Part shown: positions 12,043 to 23,558 of the stretch, one piece after another
How the letters are laid out: each line of letters opens with the position of its first letter
Position numbering within the stretch: position 1 is the first letter of the stretch
The notes under the pieces: model-generated
Seen by the model: the letters and a program-made list of their open reading frames with translations, nothing else
The model's database searches: none
Told to the model about the DNA's origin: nothing
Translations under genes and position numbers: made by a program
Source of the DNA: Castanea sativa
Lineage: Eukaryota > Streptophyta > Magnoliopsida > Fagales > Fagaceae
Length of the DNA stretch: 64,000 nucleotides
Direction of reading: 5' to 3'
Assembly: GCF_040712315.1 (NCBI RefSeq)
Contig: NC_134020.1
Location: forward strand, 34,712,751 to 34,776,750

Positions 12043-13259
12043 AGACTAAAAAAAAAAAAAAAAAAAAAGATCTAGGACTAGTCTACATAATATTGTCCAA
12101 CAAGTTTAAAATACTTATCATATCTTTACATCGGTGTTATCCGGCGAATATATCATTGTTATTCTTTTCTCTCTTTTTTGGGTAAAATAAAAATAAAATT
12201 GTCAAAGGCTATTAGTACCTTCATAGTTCATAGTTTATTCATAAGTGTTCGTCAACGAAAATGTCAACGTCATTCAAACCTCTATAGTTTAATAGTTTAT
12301 ATACATAGGGGTAGGTCAGCCAAATTTTATTTTATTTCTTTGAGGAGAAGAAAACTTTCATTCACATCAAAGAAGAGAAACATTTACATCAAAGAACAAA
12401 GCCTTTAAGGCAGCAGGAGGAGGATCTTCAATACAAATTACATCCTCAAAGATAGATTTTGCAAACTTAGCTAATAAGTGCGCCACTGAGTTGCCAGATC
12501 TTCTAACATATGAGAAAGAGCCTTTTACGAAAACCAACCCCCAACATTTTTATTTCTAGCAAAATATGCTCAAGTCGTGAGTATTCCGTATCTAGTTCAA
12601 AGTAATCTTTTAAGATTTTGTTAAGAATATTGTAACATGCATCGGTGTTTCTATATTTAGGTTTCCATTTGTTTCAATGATGTAATGAAAATTTTCTGTA
12701 TTTTTTTTTTTTTTTGTCTGGCAGTATCAGAAAAAAAATGTAAAAAAAAAACTATTTTTTGTCAATAAAAAATAGTATTAAAATTTCAACTTTTTTTAAA
12801 AGATTTTTTCTCTTAAATTTTTTTCGAAAAACAATTCTATTTCATACTATTGAAAACAACTCTCACATTTTTAAAGATGCTATCAAATATAAAAAAATGA
12901 GATAGTTTTCTAAAAAGAGTCATGTTTATTTCGCATACTCATTTACACATAGTGCACACACTCACCACTTTTGCACAAAAATTGTAACTTAAACTCACGA
13001 CTTTAGTTTAAGAAAATAAAAAATAGGTGTATTGTGTGTGTAAGTAAGTGTTTACGATAGACATTTCCTTCCAAAAAAAAAATACTATGGTTTATAGTAT
13101 ATAGGAAAATGAAGTAATTTTCCAAAAAAAATCCTTTATAGAATTTGACCAAATAGAAATGTTAATGTTGAAACAAATGAAGCAATAATTGTAATATATA
13201 TTTTAGTTTTGGTAACAACAGAAGATGTGTTAACTAACAACACATTAGTCTATTACAAA
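12043..13259. other. Intergenic, no gene recognised
   Basis: The sequence is AT-rich with poly-A and poly-T runs. A stretch at about 12340-12545 has the flavour of a LINE 3' region on the minus strand (cactgagttgccagatcttc) but is too decayed to call firmly. Confidence 0.35.
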
Positions 13260-13700
13260 AATTGTCAGCTTCATCAAAAGTTAGCAAGGGAGCCACACAG
13301 CAGTGAGTTATCAGTTATCAAATATTACAATATCCAAAGTTTGAGAACTTCCCAACTTTGCTAACCGATCACCACATTGGTTTGCTTTGGGCTATTCGTA
13401 CTCCATTGAAGAATTAAGGATCGTCCCTAAGAGGTTCTGCAAAGGGGTTCGTTTTGTATTAAGAGTTATTAATCATACCAACTACTATTTCTGCATCAAG
13501 TTCAACATTCAGATGAGATTCCTTGTTGCTGTGTAGGAAACAACCTATCTTTCGACACCCACAGTTCATCCAAAAACACTTGCCGTATTGCCCAATGCTT
13601 TAGAGAATCCTGCAACCCAATTTCCTTTACTGAGATCCTCCCCCTGCCTTACCTGTACTTCCTATCAAAGATCCATTTGTATTCAACTTAATTTAACAAC
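13260..13700 (-). pseudogene. Decayed LINE-type RNase H fragment
   Basis: On the minus strand, scattered frames spell pieces of the plant LINE RNase H: a DELWVSKDRL-like segment (family form ELWALRDGL), then CVLDAEIVVG and MINNS, and near the end NQCGDRLAKLG (family form NQCADALAKLG). The order is right for the second half of the domain. Several stops and shifts separate the pieces, so it is a dead copy. Confidence 0.55.
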
Positions 13701-14505
13701 ATGACATGGGTTTCTTCCACTTGATTTGAGCCTACAATCTTGGATGCTTGTTTTGATGTTGGCAGTGACAACAAAGAATTCGGCCGCAAGTCTTTTGTAG
13801 CGGATGTAGATGTTTTCCATTATCCCAGACTAGTGTGTAGCCCTATGCATATGCACGGATACAAATAAAAACAATTACAATTATACGTTTCAAAATATAC
13901 ATTTCTTTTAGAAGAGGTTCAAATTATATATGTTATTAGTTTACACTTTTTTTAAACCATACATTTCTAATATAATTCACTTGCCACAAAAATAAAAAAC
14001 TTAGATAGACACGTGGTAGAAAAGTAAACTCCAATTGAAACTTAATTTAAAATCTAATTGGATTTGGACTCTTCAATTTTTATACTCAATAATTCATTGG
14101 GCACAAAATTAAAAATTAAATGGGACACGTGGAACAAAATTGAACATTTAATTAAATTAAAGATTTCAATTTCACCCGGAGTTCCTAGACCATCTTTTGC
14201 AACCAAACTCCATCATTTCCAATCTAACAATCCTTAAATTATCTGTTTTATACATGGTTTTAAAAACCGGACCGGACCAGCTAGTTCAACTAAGAGCCGG
14301 CCTTCAATCCGGTCCAATTATAGTAAAAAACTAAAAATAGCTTAAAAATCAATAAATAGTGAAAACCGGCCAGTTCAACTTGAGAATCGAAAATCAAGGT
14401 GGTCGAACTAGTTACTGATCGGTTGGTCATTTTTTGTCTTTTCCCAGCCTAAAACTACTTCGTTTTGGCCAGGAACTTAAAAACCAACCCTAACTCCTAA
14501 ACACA

Positions 14506-15276
14506 GAGTCCAAATCTACTGTCTCATCTTTCCTACTCTACCCTATACTCCACCAATGAATATTTGCCATATGTACACTTATTTAAGTCAAATCTAATTT
14601 TTAGCCTTTCATTATTCCAGTTTATTTCGCTAATATAAATCAAAAACCAAAAAAAGTAAAACACAAAAACTTAAATAATCCCCACCAGCCACCACCACCA
14701 TTCCTCCACCACCACCAACTTCGCCAGCGCTACCTGGAGAAGATCGCCGGTGACATCAATGGCTATCCACCACCGCTCCTTATCTTCAAAATCCATGTCT
14801 AATATTAGTTTTATGACATCTTGTTGGTGGGTATCCATGACCACCATTCTTCTTCAAATCCAAGTCTGGTACCCAGACACGGTGGCTTTGATGGCATCGC
14901 CATCTCTTCCTAGAGGCACTGAATAAGAGTGGTGGATCGGTGGTGATTGATGCCGTGTTGGTTTTTTTTTTTTTTTTTTTGGTAACTGACAACTGGTGGT
15001 GGTGGGTGGATGGCCGGCAGGGGTGGCTGGCCGTTGACGATGTCAGATCTCCTCATGATGGCGCCAACGAAGGTTGTTGGTGGTGGTGGCGGTGGCGGTG
15101 GGGGTGGAGGAATAGTAATGGTGGCTGTGGGGAGGGTTTGGGTTTTTTAATATTTTAGGAAGCTAAATAACAAAAATCTGAAAACTAAATTTGACTTAAA
15201 TAGGTGTACATATGGCAAATATTTATTGGTGGAGTATGGTGTGAAATAGGAAAGATGAGACGGAAGATTTGGACTC
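14506..15276. mobile_element. Mutator-like element with ~250-bp TIRs, nested
   Basis: The left end gagtccaaatctactgtctc and the right end (reverse complement ggagtccaaatcttccgtct) begin long inverted arms that run on through ttgccatatgtacac and a CCACCACC-rich stretch. A perfect 9-bp target duplication, ctaaacaca, flanks it (14497-14505 and 15277-15285). The loop is GGT/ACC-rich. No transposase or gene was recognised. Confidence 0.88.
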
Positions 15277-15613
15277 CTAAACACAAAACACTCTCATCTC
15301 ACGCCTCAAGCCTCATCTCAAGCACTCTGCTCAAGCACTCTGCCTCTCTGCCTCACTCTCATGGTCTCAAGCTCTCTGCCTCACTGAACTCAAGCTCACT
15401 CTCTCTGAATATCCCTCACTCTCTCTGCCTCACTCTCACGGTCTCACCTCACACACGCCTCTGAATTTTTTTTTTTCCAATCTCAAGCCTAAGGTTCGGA
15501 TTTTATGTGAAATTCTATGGTTTTGTGGTTGATTTTTTATTGGGTTTGCTTTTTTATTTATTTATGTGCTTAGAAATATTTTGGTGGTGTTTTAGTATTG
15601 TGCTTGGGAATTT

Positions 15614-15745
15614 TGTTGGGATCTGGTTGTTGTTTCCAGCGTCAACGGATGAGTCCCCAAACACGATAATTGCTGGAACTTTGGCACCAGTTCTGGCAAC
15701 TAGTATTAGAAGAAATAAGGTTAAAAGGAACCATTTGATATACAT
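15614..15745 (-). pseudogene. Captured 5' end of a GDSL esterase/lipase gene
   Basis: Starting at an ATG at 15745, the frame reads MYIKWFLLTLFLLILVARTG and then AKVPAIIVFGDSSVDAGNNN QIPT. This is a hydrophobic secretory leader followed by GDSL block I (FGDSxxDxGNN, with the catalytic serine in GDS). Intact plant GDSL lipases have about 350 residues; here about 44 remain, and the frame then runs into unrelated sequence. The fragment sits inside the hAT-like element 14253-17488. A second hAT inserted at its start codon: the target duplication catgtatg contains the ATG. It is therefore a transposon-carried gene fragment with no lipase activity expected. Confidence 0.72.
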
Positions 15746-15750
15746 GTATG

Positions 15751-16614
15751 CAGGGCCGGCCCAACAAAATTTGGGGCCTAAGGCGGAAATTTTATATAAG
15801 GCCTTTTTATATATAAACATTAATTAAATAAATATATATAACACTAATTAAATTAAGACTAATTTGACGTAAATACAAAAATTGATGAATAATAATAATA
15901 AAACTAAGGTTAATTTCATACAGAGGATTAAATATTATAGTTGAACCATAAATTTAAACAAAAAGAATTAGAAAAAATATTTTTTAAAAAAAAAACTTAC
16001 TTTAACTTGGATATATAACTATGCATAGTTAAGTACAGTTGTAACTTAAATTTTAATTTATATATTCTTTTTAAGAGAAAGAGATAGATAAATATTATTT
16101 GGTGTGTGGCTTTGTAGGATATTAGTTTACAAAAATTAAGATCTCAAACTATTAGAGGAGATTAGTCATCATTGATGATCTATCACATTTGCAGCATTTT
16201 TTTTTGAAACATTTTAGGGTTTCAATTGGTTTTAATTTCTATTGGTCTCCTATTTTGGAAGCTTTGTTAGAAATGAAAAAGAAAAATACTAAAAATACTG
16301 TAAAATGTTCACAATATAATGTGATAATGACTGTAATTGATGAAATTCAACAACTTAATTTATTTGTGTTTGAATTAATTTTTTATGTGATTGGCGACAT
16401 GTTAGTTAAATTTAAACTTAAACCTATAGTAAAATTTGTGGTATCTTTAATATCACTTTAAAAAAAAGTACAAATTATTTAAAAAATGTTATATTTTTAT
16501 AAAATTTTGGGCCTTTACAAATAAAAATTGGGCCTTTTTTTAGTTGGAAATTTTTTTTTTGGTTGTGGGGCCTTAGGCCTAGGCCTAAGTTGCCTAGGCC
16601 TTGAGCCGGCACTG
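15751..16614. mobile_element. hAT element (864 bp) with cagggccggccc / gagccggcactg ends
   Basis: The left end cagggccggcccaac and the right end (reverse complement cagtgccggctcaag) form hAT-type TIRs. The perfect 8-bp target duplication catgtatg is present at 15743-15750 and 16615-16622. The subterminal ggggcctaaggc motif is repeated inverted at the other side. A 90-codon frame at 16189-16461 is AT-rich and has no domain I recognise. Confidence 0.92.
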
Positions 16615-17488
16615 CATGTATGCCATTTGATATACAAAGTTTGTACTACTTGTCTGAAACAACCTGTAACATTGAAGTAGAATAGGGCTGCTATGATAAA
16701 TAAATATCGGATGGAAAATTTATGAATCAGCTTGATTCAAAGTTTTGGGTAGATAGGTGGTTGGGAGTTTTAATTGCTATACAAACATGAAGATAATTAG
16801 TACTTACACTATGCTACTTGTCTTATAGAGTGGAAAATTAAGTCTTATACCTATACGCCCTCAATTAACTGGTATAGATGGATTTTGGTGGTATTTTAGT
16901 ATTATGTTTGGGAATTTTGAGTGCGGCTTCAATCTAAGATTAAAAAGTTCAATATTTTGGTTCTGGGTTTTACATTTTATGGATAAAAATTTAGCGGTGG
17001 TTTATTATTGTGCTTAGAAATGTTGAGTGCTGCTTCAATCTAAGACCATCAATTTGACTCTTATTAAAATTTTGGTTTTGGGGCTGATCTGTTTCTGGGT
17101 TTGCTTTTTATGGATTGAATTTTAGTGGGGTTTTGCTTTTTATAGATTGAATTTTAGTGGGATTTGCCATTTGGATGTAAATGTAATGATTAATAAACTT
17201 ATTTATTTGGTTTTGTTGAAAGTTTATTATGTTAAGGATGATTGTTTTGTAATGTTATTATGTTAGATTCTTTAAAAAGATGTTATATACTTATATACTT
17301 GTATTTTTTTAAAGGAAACATATTTATTACTATTAGTTTGTTAGTTTTAGTATATTAAAAAATTATTAATTATTTATATAGTTTAAATAAATAATAATTA
17401 AATTATTTATGGCGTCACCGGTCCGACCATAAAATCGGTAATTAGCTCATTTTTCGGTTCTTTCACCGTACCGGTTTTTAAAACCATG

Positions 17489-18194
17489 ATTTTATATCCC
17501 CAAGTTTCATGTTGATTTCAAATTCATTAATTCCTTTACAAATTAGGAACTATTAGAGATACCTGGCTTGATGAACTATATTGCACATGCTAATATTGAT
17601 ATGCTTTCTAGTTCAAATGCAAAGAAACCATTAAATGTGTAGTAGAGTTATTTTTCTAAAAGTCCTAGTGCAGACCATTGAACATCTATATTATAGTTTT
17701 AGTACTCAAAGGAGGTTAGATAACTCAATGCACCTTTCAGTAGGTTTAACCACCTCCCCTCCCTCTTCCCTCTTCCCGCTTTTGCTAGAACCATTGCCCC
17801 CTCTTAAAACACACAAAATCTTGAACTAAGTCCCATGAGCTATCTTACAATGCATCATAGAAAAATGATACTTTTATTTGGACCAATCGAACCCAGAACC
17901 TAATCAATTTGCTCATTTATCATAATGTCAATATTTGTAAGAGTATTGTGGTAAACAACACCTTTACATGATGAAATAATCTCTGCATAACTGATAAAAA
18001 GGAAATAATATCTCCTCCATAAATTATAAACTACGCAACTCAGTTAATTGCATATGGTTTTCATCGCCCCAATTAGTTGCACATTACATGCCATCATTCA
18101 ACAACATCATAAACATGTCATAGCACCAAAGAAAAACCAATACTTATTTTGTAGCAATTTGTTATACTCACTATAGAGATATATAAGTTATTTA
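17489..18194. other. Intergenic, no gene recognised
   Basis: AT-rich sequence with only short frames. I see nothing assignable here. Confidence 0.4.
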
Positions 18195-18640
18195 CCTGAG
18201 CAAGAACAGAGCCTGCGAACTGTACATTAGATTCCAAGGTCTTTTGAACAACCTATAAGTTATTTGAAAGCATGAGTGAGAAGTAGGAAATATGACATGT
18301 AAAATAATTTTTCCGATTTCTTCTACTCAGCCAATTGATAAATCATGGGTAGAAGACAACTTACAGCTATAGCCTCTGCCTTTTCTAAATTAAGGCCATG
18401 ATCAACGTCATCAGCATGGCAAAGGTTTTCATATTGGGAAAATACTTGCTCAAAACCCAAACCGTTAATTTAAGTTGCACATGCTCTTTCAATTTCATCA
18501 CCAACTTTATGAAGGATATAAAGCCAGCTAGACAACGAACTTGCACATAAGCATACTTTCTAATATAAATTTCCGTATCTCTTAGCTGAAAGCATCTCCA
18601 AAATACACAGGGAGGTCCAAGAAACATCCAGCGGTGACTC
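18195..18640 (-). pseudogene. Possible decayed exons of an unidentified protein-coding gene
   Basis: On the minus strand an exon-like block ends VVQKTLESNVQFAGSVLAQ and is followed by a good donor, CAG|gtaaat, at about 18195; tatag stands where an acceptor would. Upstream (about 18366-18640) frames read RDTEIYIRKYAYVQVRCLAGFI, then FEQVFSQYENLCHADDVDHG and LNLEKAEAIA, but in different frames and with stops. Codon texture and splice signals look genic and differ from the surrounding transposon sequence. I do not recognise the protein, and the frame breaks suggest a pseudogene. Confidence 0.3.
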
Positions 18641-18886
18641 TCTCACTGAAGACAACACAAAACATGAGTGAAGAATCACAAAACTCTTTTGCAACAAAGC
18701 AACTCAAACGTTTCAAAATACATAAAACACACCCACCCAAAGCATACCAACCGCAAACCAACATATATAAATCCATCACAAAAAAGTTTAAAAAACAAAA
18801 ACAAAACAACTTAACTCATAATTGCAAGCGGCATCACGATTGAGGAGAGAAATAGAAGAACGGCTCGAAGGTGGTAGTGGCACTCT

Positions 18887-18888
<2 letters not shown>

Positions 18889-18956
<68 letters not shown>
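18889..18956. repeat. (CT)n microsatellite
   Basis: About 34 TC units are followed by gtgtctctgtgc. Open frames across it encode only Ser-Leu repeats and are artefacts. Confidence 0.95.
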
Positions 18957-18961
<5 letters not shown>

Positions 18962-19039
18962 CTCTGTGCGCCTTAAGGGCCCTCTCTTCCTCTCAGTGCC
19001 TTACGATTGTCTCTCCAGCTCCCGATTTCAATATAGACA

Positions 19040-22000
19040 GTGAAACAATGCATTTCAACGGTCTACAAAAGCTGGTCCAAGTTTAGTGACTCTTATGTGT
19101 TATTACGTTGGTCTCTTTGGTTTTCACGATTGGCATGAAAATTAAAACTACTAACTTTGACATAATAACTCACTTGGAACACAAATTAAGAAGTTAAATT
19201 GGACAGGTGGTGCAAAATTCAGATTTGAATTGCACACCTGGAATAATAGTTATAATGTAGTCCCCATATAAATTTAGACACATGACACAAAATTGGAGCT
19301 CTAATTTGAAATTTTTGAGTTTCTCTCAACTTCACCTATTATTATATATATAGATTCTCAGTTCTGAATTGGAATGCATTTTTGTGCAACTAGAGTTGCC
19401 AAATGGCTAGGGGAAATTAAAATTTTGAAGGAATGGGGGCAAACTAGGATATATTTTGGGTTATGTGATGAGTAATAACTCCGTTAATTGGGTAATGGGC
19501 TTTTCAAGAAACATTGGGACTACCACCAATTTCATAGCCAAGCCTTAGGCCATGAGGGATGAGCTCTCAAGAAACATTGGGACGGGCACCAATTTTAGAG
19601 TCTATTTGGGATTTGTTTGTTTTGCTAAAATTAAAATTTTTTTGTTGAAAATACTGTAGATAAAAATAAAAATTAGCTGAAATAATACAATGAAACTCAT
19701 AAATAATATCAAAAAGTGCAGTGAGACCCATTAATAATAGTAAAAATAAGCTAAATAGTCAAATAAGCTGGCAAAATTAAGTCATGCCAAACGCACACTT
19801 AGTCTAGGGCTAGTAGTAGCTTTTAATCACTCTTATTTAAAATGATGTGAAAACTGTACTTTAAAAAATATTGTAAAAATAAGTGTTTAAAATACTCGAA
19901 GTACAAAAAAAAAAGTGTTTGGTACTATGTTTTAAACAACATGTTTTAAAATGTGAAAAAATATTGTTATGTTTGGTATGTGTATGTATATTTTTTTTAA
20001 ATGGTAACTTTTTGACATTCACAATTATTTTATTAATATTTATTAGAGGAGTGAAGATAGAAGGAATGTGAAAGAGAAGGGAGGAAAAGAAAGAAAAAAA
20101 AAAGAAAAAAAGAGAAAAAGATGAGGCGAGAGAGAGAGAGAGAGAGAGAGAGATGTAGTTATGTTCGGTCTTATCAAGTGGGTCCCACACGTTTCTAAAT
20201 ATTTACAAAATTACCATTGAACAATGTTATTTGAAAACTAAAAGCTAGTAAAAGAGTTCTTTAAATTCAGTGTTCAAACACCCTAAAATGAGAAACGTAA
20301 CTCAAATACTCCTAAATAAAATCTCTTACCAAATGTGTTGCTTCTTTCTTTTTCTTTTCTTTTTTTTCTAAACCCACAATTTTAAATGTTTAGACATTAA
20401 AAACTGTTGTTTAAGCTATCTTACCAAACAGACCCCTAATTGCTATAGAGATTGAATTGGGTGTTAAAGTGGTAGTGGATTTAGGGTGAGTTTGTGATGT
20501 CGCGGAAGTTACAAAAAAACAAACACGTTGCTTTTGAATGAAAAAAAAAAAATTAAACACGTTAGCTTCTGAATGAAAACCTCAAATCCACGAGGGGCCC
20601 CTTGAATCCACGAGGTGATAGGGTTTTGGAATTCAGTATAGAGAAATAGAAAAAGCCTGTATTTTTAAAAATCTAGAAAAAAGACTAAATTGTCCTAGAG
20701 GCTAAAATTTGTTTAAATAGTGAAAAGAAACCCTAGGGCGGCTAGGAAAATATCCAAAACCCTAATTCGCGCTAATCACGTAATTAGGTGGCAAAATAGT
20801 AATCTTTGCCAAAAATAGCAAAATTGAAAATAATGTCTCTAAGAGATGTTCCAAAATAGACAAGACCTTATTTTGACCTTCAAATTAAAATTTATTAAAG
20901 AAAAACAAATATTACTATAAATAGCAAAAACACTGTTTTCAAGGCTTTAACGAAGGATTTGCCTAAATTTAGGTGACGCTTGAGGTCTTGAGTCTAGATC
21001 AAAATGTTATTTCCCTTCAACCTGCCAAATTTCATGCAATTTCGATATCATCACCCCGATGGCCTCTACTAGCACCTTGCCTTGATCTTGCACCATGACC
21101 TCTGGCGCCTGTGCTGCTCTAGGAAGGCATATGCTATCAGTTCTACATCAGTTTGACATCAGCTTTAAGCTTTTAAATTTTATGTACAGTTTTTTAAAAC
21201 ATCATTTTTTTCCCCGCTTTTATCAACTTTTTCAAGGTACAAATATATTGTAGCACACTTTCATCGAAAAATTTTTAGCAAAAAATTCGATAAGTTGTTC
21301 CCAAATGGACACTTAATGTCAAAATTTTGAAATCACTAACCATTTTAACACTTTTCTTGTGGCTGGCTATAGGCAATTGATTTCCCAAATACCCTAAGGG
21401 TTTTGTTTAGTTAGGGAATTGGAAAAGTATGAGAATAGAAAATGGTGAAAGAATGGCAAAGTGAGAGGATAAAAATGATTTAGTTTTCCCTCATGTGTGT
21501 CATGTGTGTTAGGTTGGAAGGATGAAAAACTCATTTGTTTGAATACGGAGAAAAGTGGGAGGATAGAAAATAAAGTTTGTATAAATTTACTCACATGCTC
21601 CTATTAGATAATAAAAAATTGCACATTCTATTTTTATTATATAAAAAACTTGAGCAAAAGAGCCCAAAACAAATGAGTAAAAAAAAGGATGAACATAAAA
21701 AATAAAAATAAAAAACAACTAGAATTAACAAATGAGAACCCAAAAAAAAAATGTGAAGGAAAAAAATTATGAAGGCCAAAAAAGAAGAAGAAAAGAAACC
21801 AAACTGAATGATAAAAAGTAACAAAGCAGGAAAAAAAATGTATGAAAAATAAGAGGAGAAAAAGTACAAAAACCAATTGAAGAAAATGACAAAAACCAAA
21901 ACACTAGTTGAACTTTGAAGGAGAACATTTTTGGCTAAAATGACTGGTGCTTTTTGTTCTCCACTTTTCTCTTCATTTTAGAAAGATCAATTTTTAGTGG

Positions 22001-22234
22001 GCCTAGGGAGAAAATGCTTGAGCCCCCCAAAAAATCCTTCCACTTTTCTCTTCTCACTAAACACTTAAAACCTAATTTTTCTTTTTCCTTTTCTATCTTC
22101 CTATTTCACTTCAAACCAAATGCAACCTAAGCGAAGGTGAACCATTGCTATAAAAAGGCAAATAGATGTGTTGACACTTTTGCTAGGGTGAAAACTCATT
22201 AGCCTATTGTTTTTAGTGAATTTTAATTTTCCTC
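19040..22234. other. Intergenic, MITE-rich, no gene recognised
   Basis: At least two short candidates have phrases typical of plant MITE ends: about 19600-19800 (agtctatttgggatttgttt to ccaaacgcacacttagt) and about 21395-22130 (aagggttttgtttagttagg to aaccaaatgcaacctaagcg). A (GA)n tract lies near 20130-20153. None encodes a recognisable protein. Confidence 0.4.
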
Positions 22235-23558
22235 CACTACAAGAAATCGGTACTATTGCAGTGGGTTTTTACGATGGGTGTAAAATCTGCCACTATATGT
22301 TGCATATTGCACGTTTTTTCGGACCGCCGCTGTACATTGGATCTATTGCGGTGTTTTTTCGGACCACCGCAGTAGTTCTAATCCTTTGCAGCACACTACA
22401 GCGGCGGTACATAGAACTACCGCAATATGTGTGTTTTAGCGATGTTTACATAGATATAGCAGCACTCTAGAAGCCTACCACAATAAATATAGCATTTGAG
22501 GGGATACTATAGCGGCAATATCAAAAACCACCACAATATGTAAGTTTTAGCGGCGTTATACCTAGCTACAATGGCGCCCCATAAACCCGCCGCTATAGCT
22601 AAGATTTACTAGCATTTGTTTCGGTCTATAACGGCGGTTTTGTGACCGCCGGAATAGACCTTTGAATTATCCATAATTAGTCCAATTTTTTCCCTTTTTC
22701 CCCCCACCTAAATCAATCAATTTAGACCCTAACCTTTTCATTTTTCATCCGATTGTATCCCTCTAAAAACACACACACACACACACACACTCTCTCTCTC
22801 TCTCTCTCAAATTAAAATCTCACATCGTTGATCTCAATGCCCAAAGATCAATCTTCCCACCACTACCATGCACTCTCACTCTCAAACCCTAGATTGGGCC
22901 TTTCTCTATTAGCACTCACAACCGCCGCTAGCCAATTGAAGCCCCCAATGATTAATATTTGAATATTAATTTCACCAAGTCTAGTGGTGTTGGGACTATC
23001 AATTAAGTTTGACCGGGTTTGACCAATTTAAACTAAACTTTAACAGCAGCTTTCTCTAAATACAACAATTTGATTGTGACCATAATTTATTAAAATTAAC
23101 TTTTCATTACACTCTTCAGATCCAACAGTTAGATTTTAAATCTAAGTTTGGTGCTTGATAAACATGTGCTGTGTACCTGTATAGTTATGTTTTCTCAATC
23201 TGACCATCCAATTGGTCTCAAATTTAACCAACACTAATATGTCACCATACTCTTCAATCCCAATTATCAAGATTTGAATATGATTTTCACCAAGTCTAGT
23301 GGTCTCGGGACTATCTATTAAATTTGACCGGGTTTGACCAACTTTAACTGCACATTTCTCTAAATCCAACCATTTAATTGTGACCATAATTTATCAGAAT
23401 TAACATTTCATTACACTCTTCAAATCCAAATGTTAGATTTTAGATCTAAGTATGGTGCGTGATGGACATGTGTTTTGTACCTATATGACTATGTTCTCTT
23501 AATCTAACCATCCAATTGGTCTCAAATTTTACCAACATCAATATGTCACCATACTCTT

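Larger units (their letters stand above)
14253..17488. mobile_element. hAT-like element with catggttttaaaaaccgg termini, hosting nested insertions
   Basis: The left end catggttttaaaaaccgg and the right end ccggtttttaaaaccatg are inverted copies. They are flanked by 8-bp direct repeats gttttata (14245-14252) and attttata (17489-17496), matching at 7 of 8 bases. An 8-bp duplication and a CA..G-type TIR fit the hAT superfamily. No transposase was recognised. The interior contains a Mutator-like element (14506-15276), the beginning of a GDSL lipase gene (15614-15745, minus) and a second hAT (15751-16614). Removing both nested insertions leaves about 1.6 kb of original element. Confidence 0.75.

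Noticed and set aside
21591..21899. 102-codon Phe-rich minus-strand frame
   Set aside because: It is produced by an A-rich stretch read on the opposite strand (TTT codons) and has no protein features.
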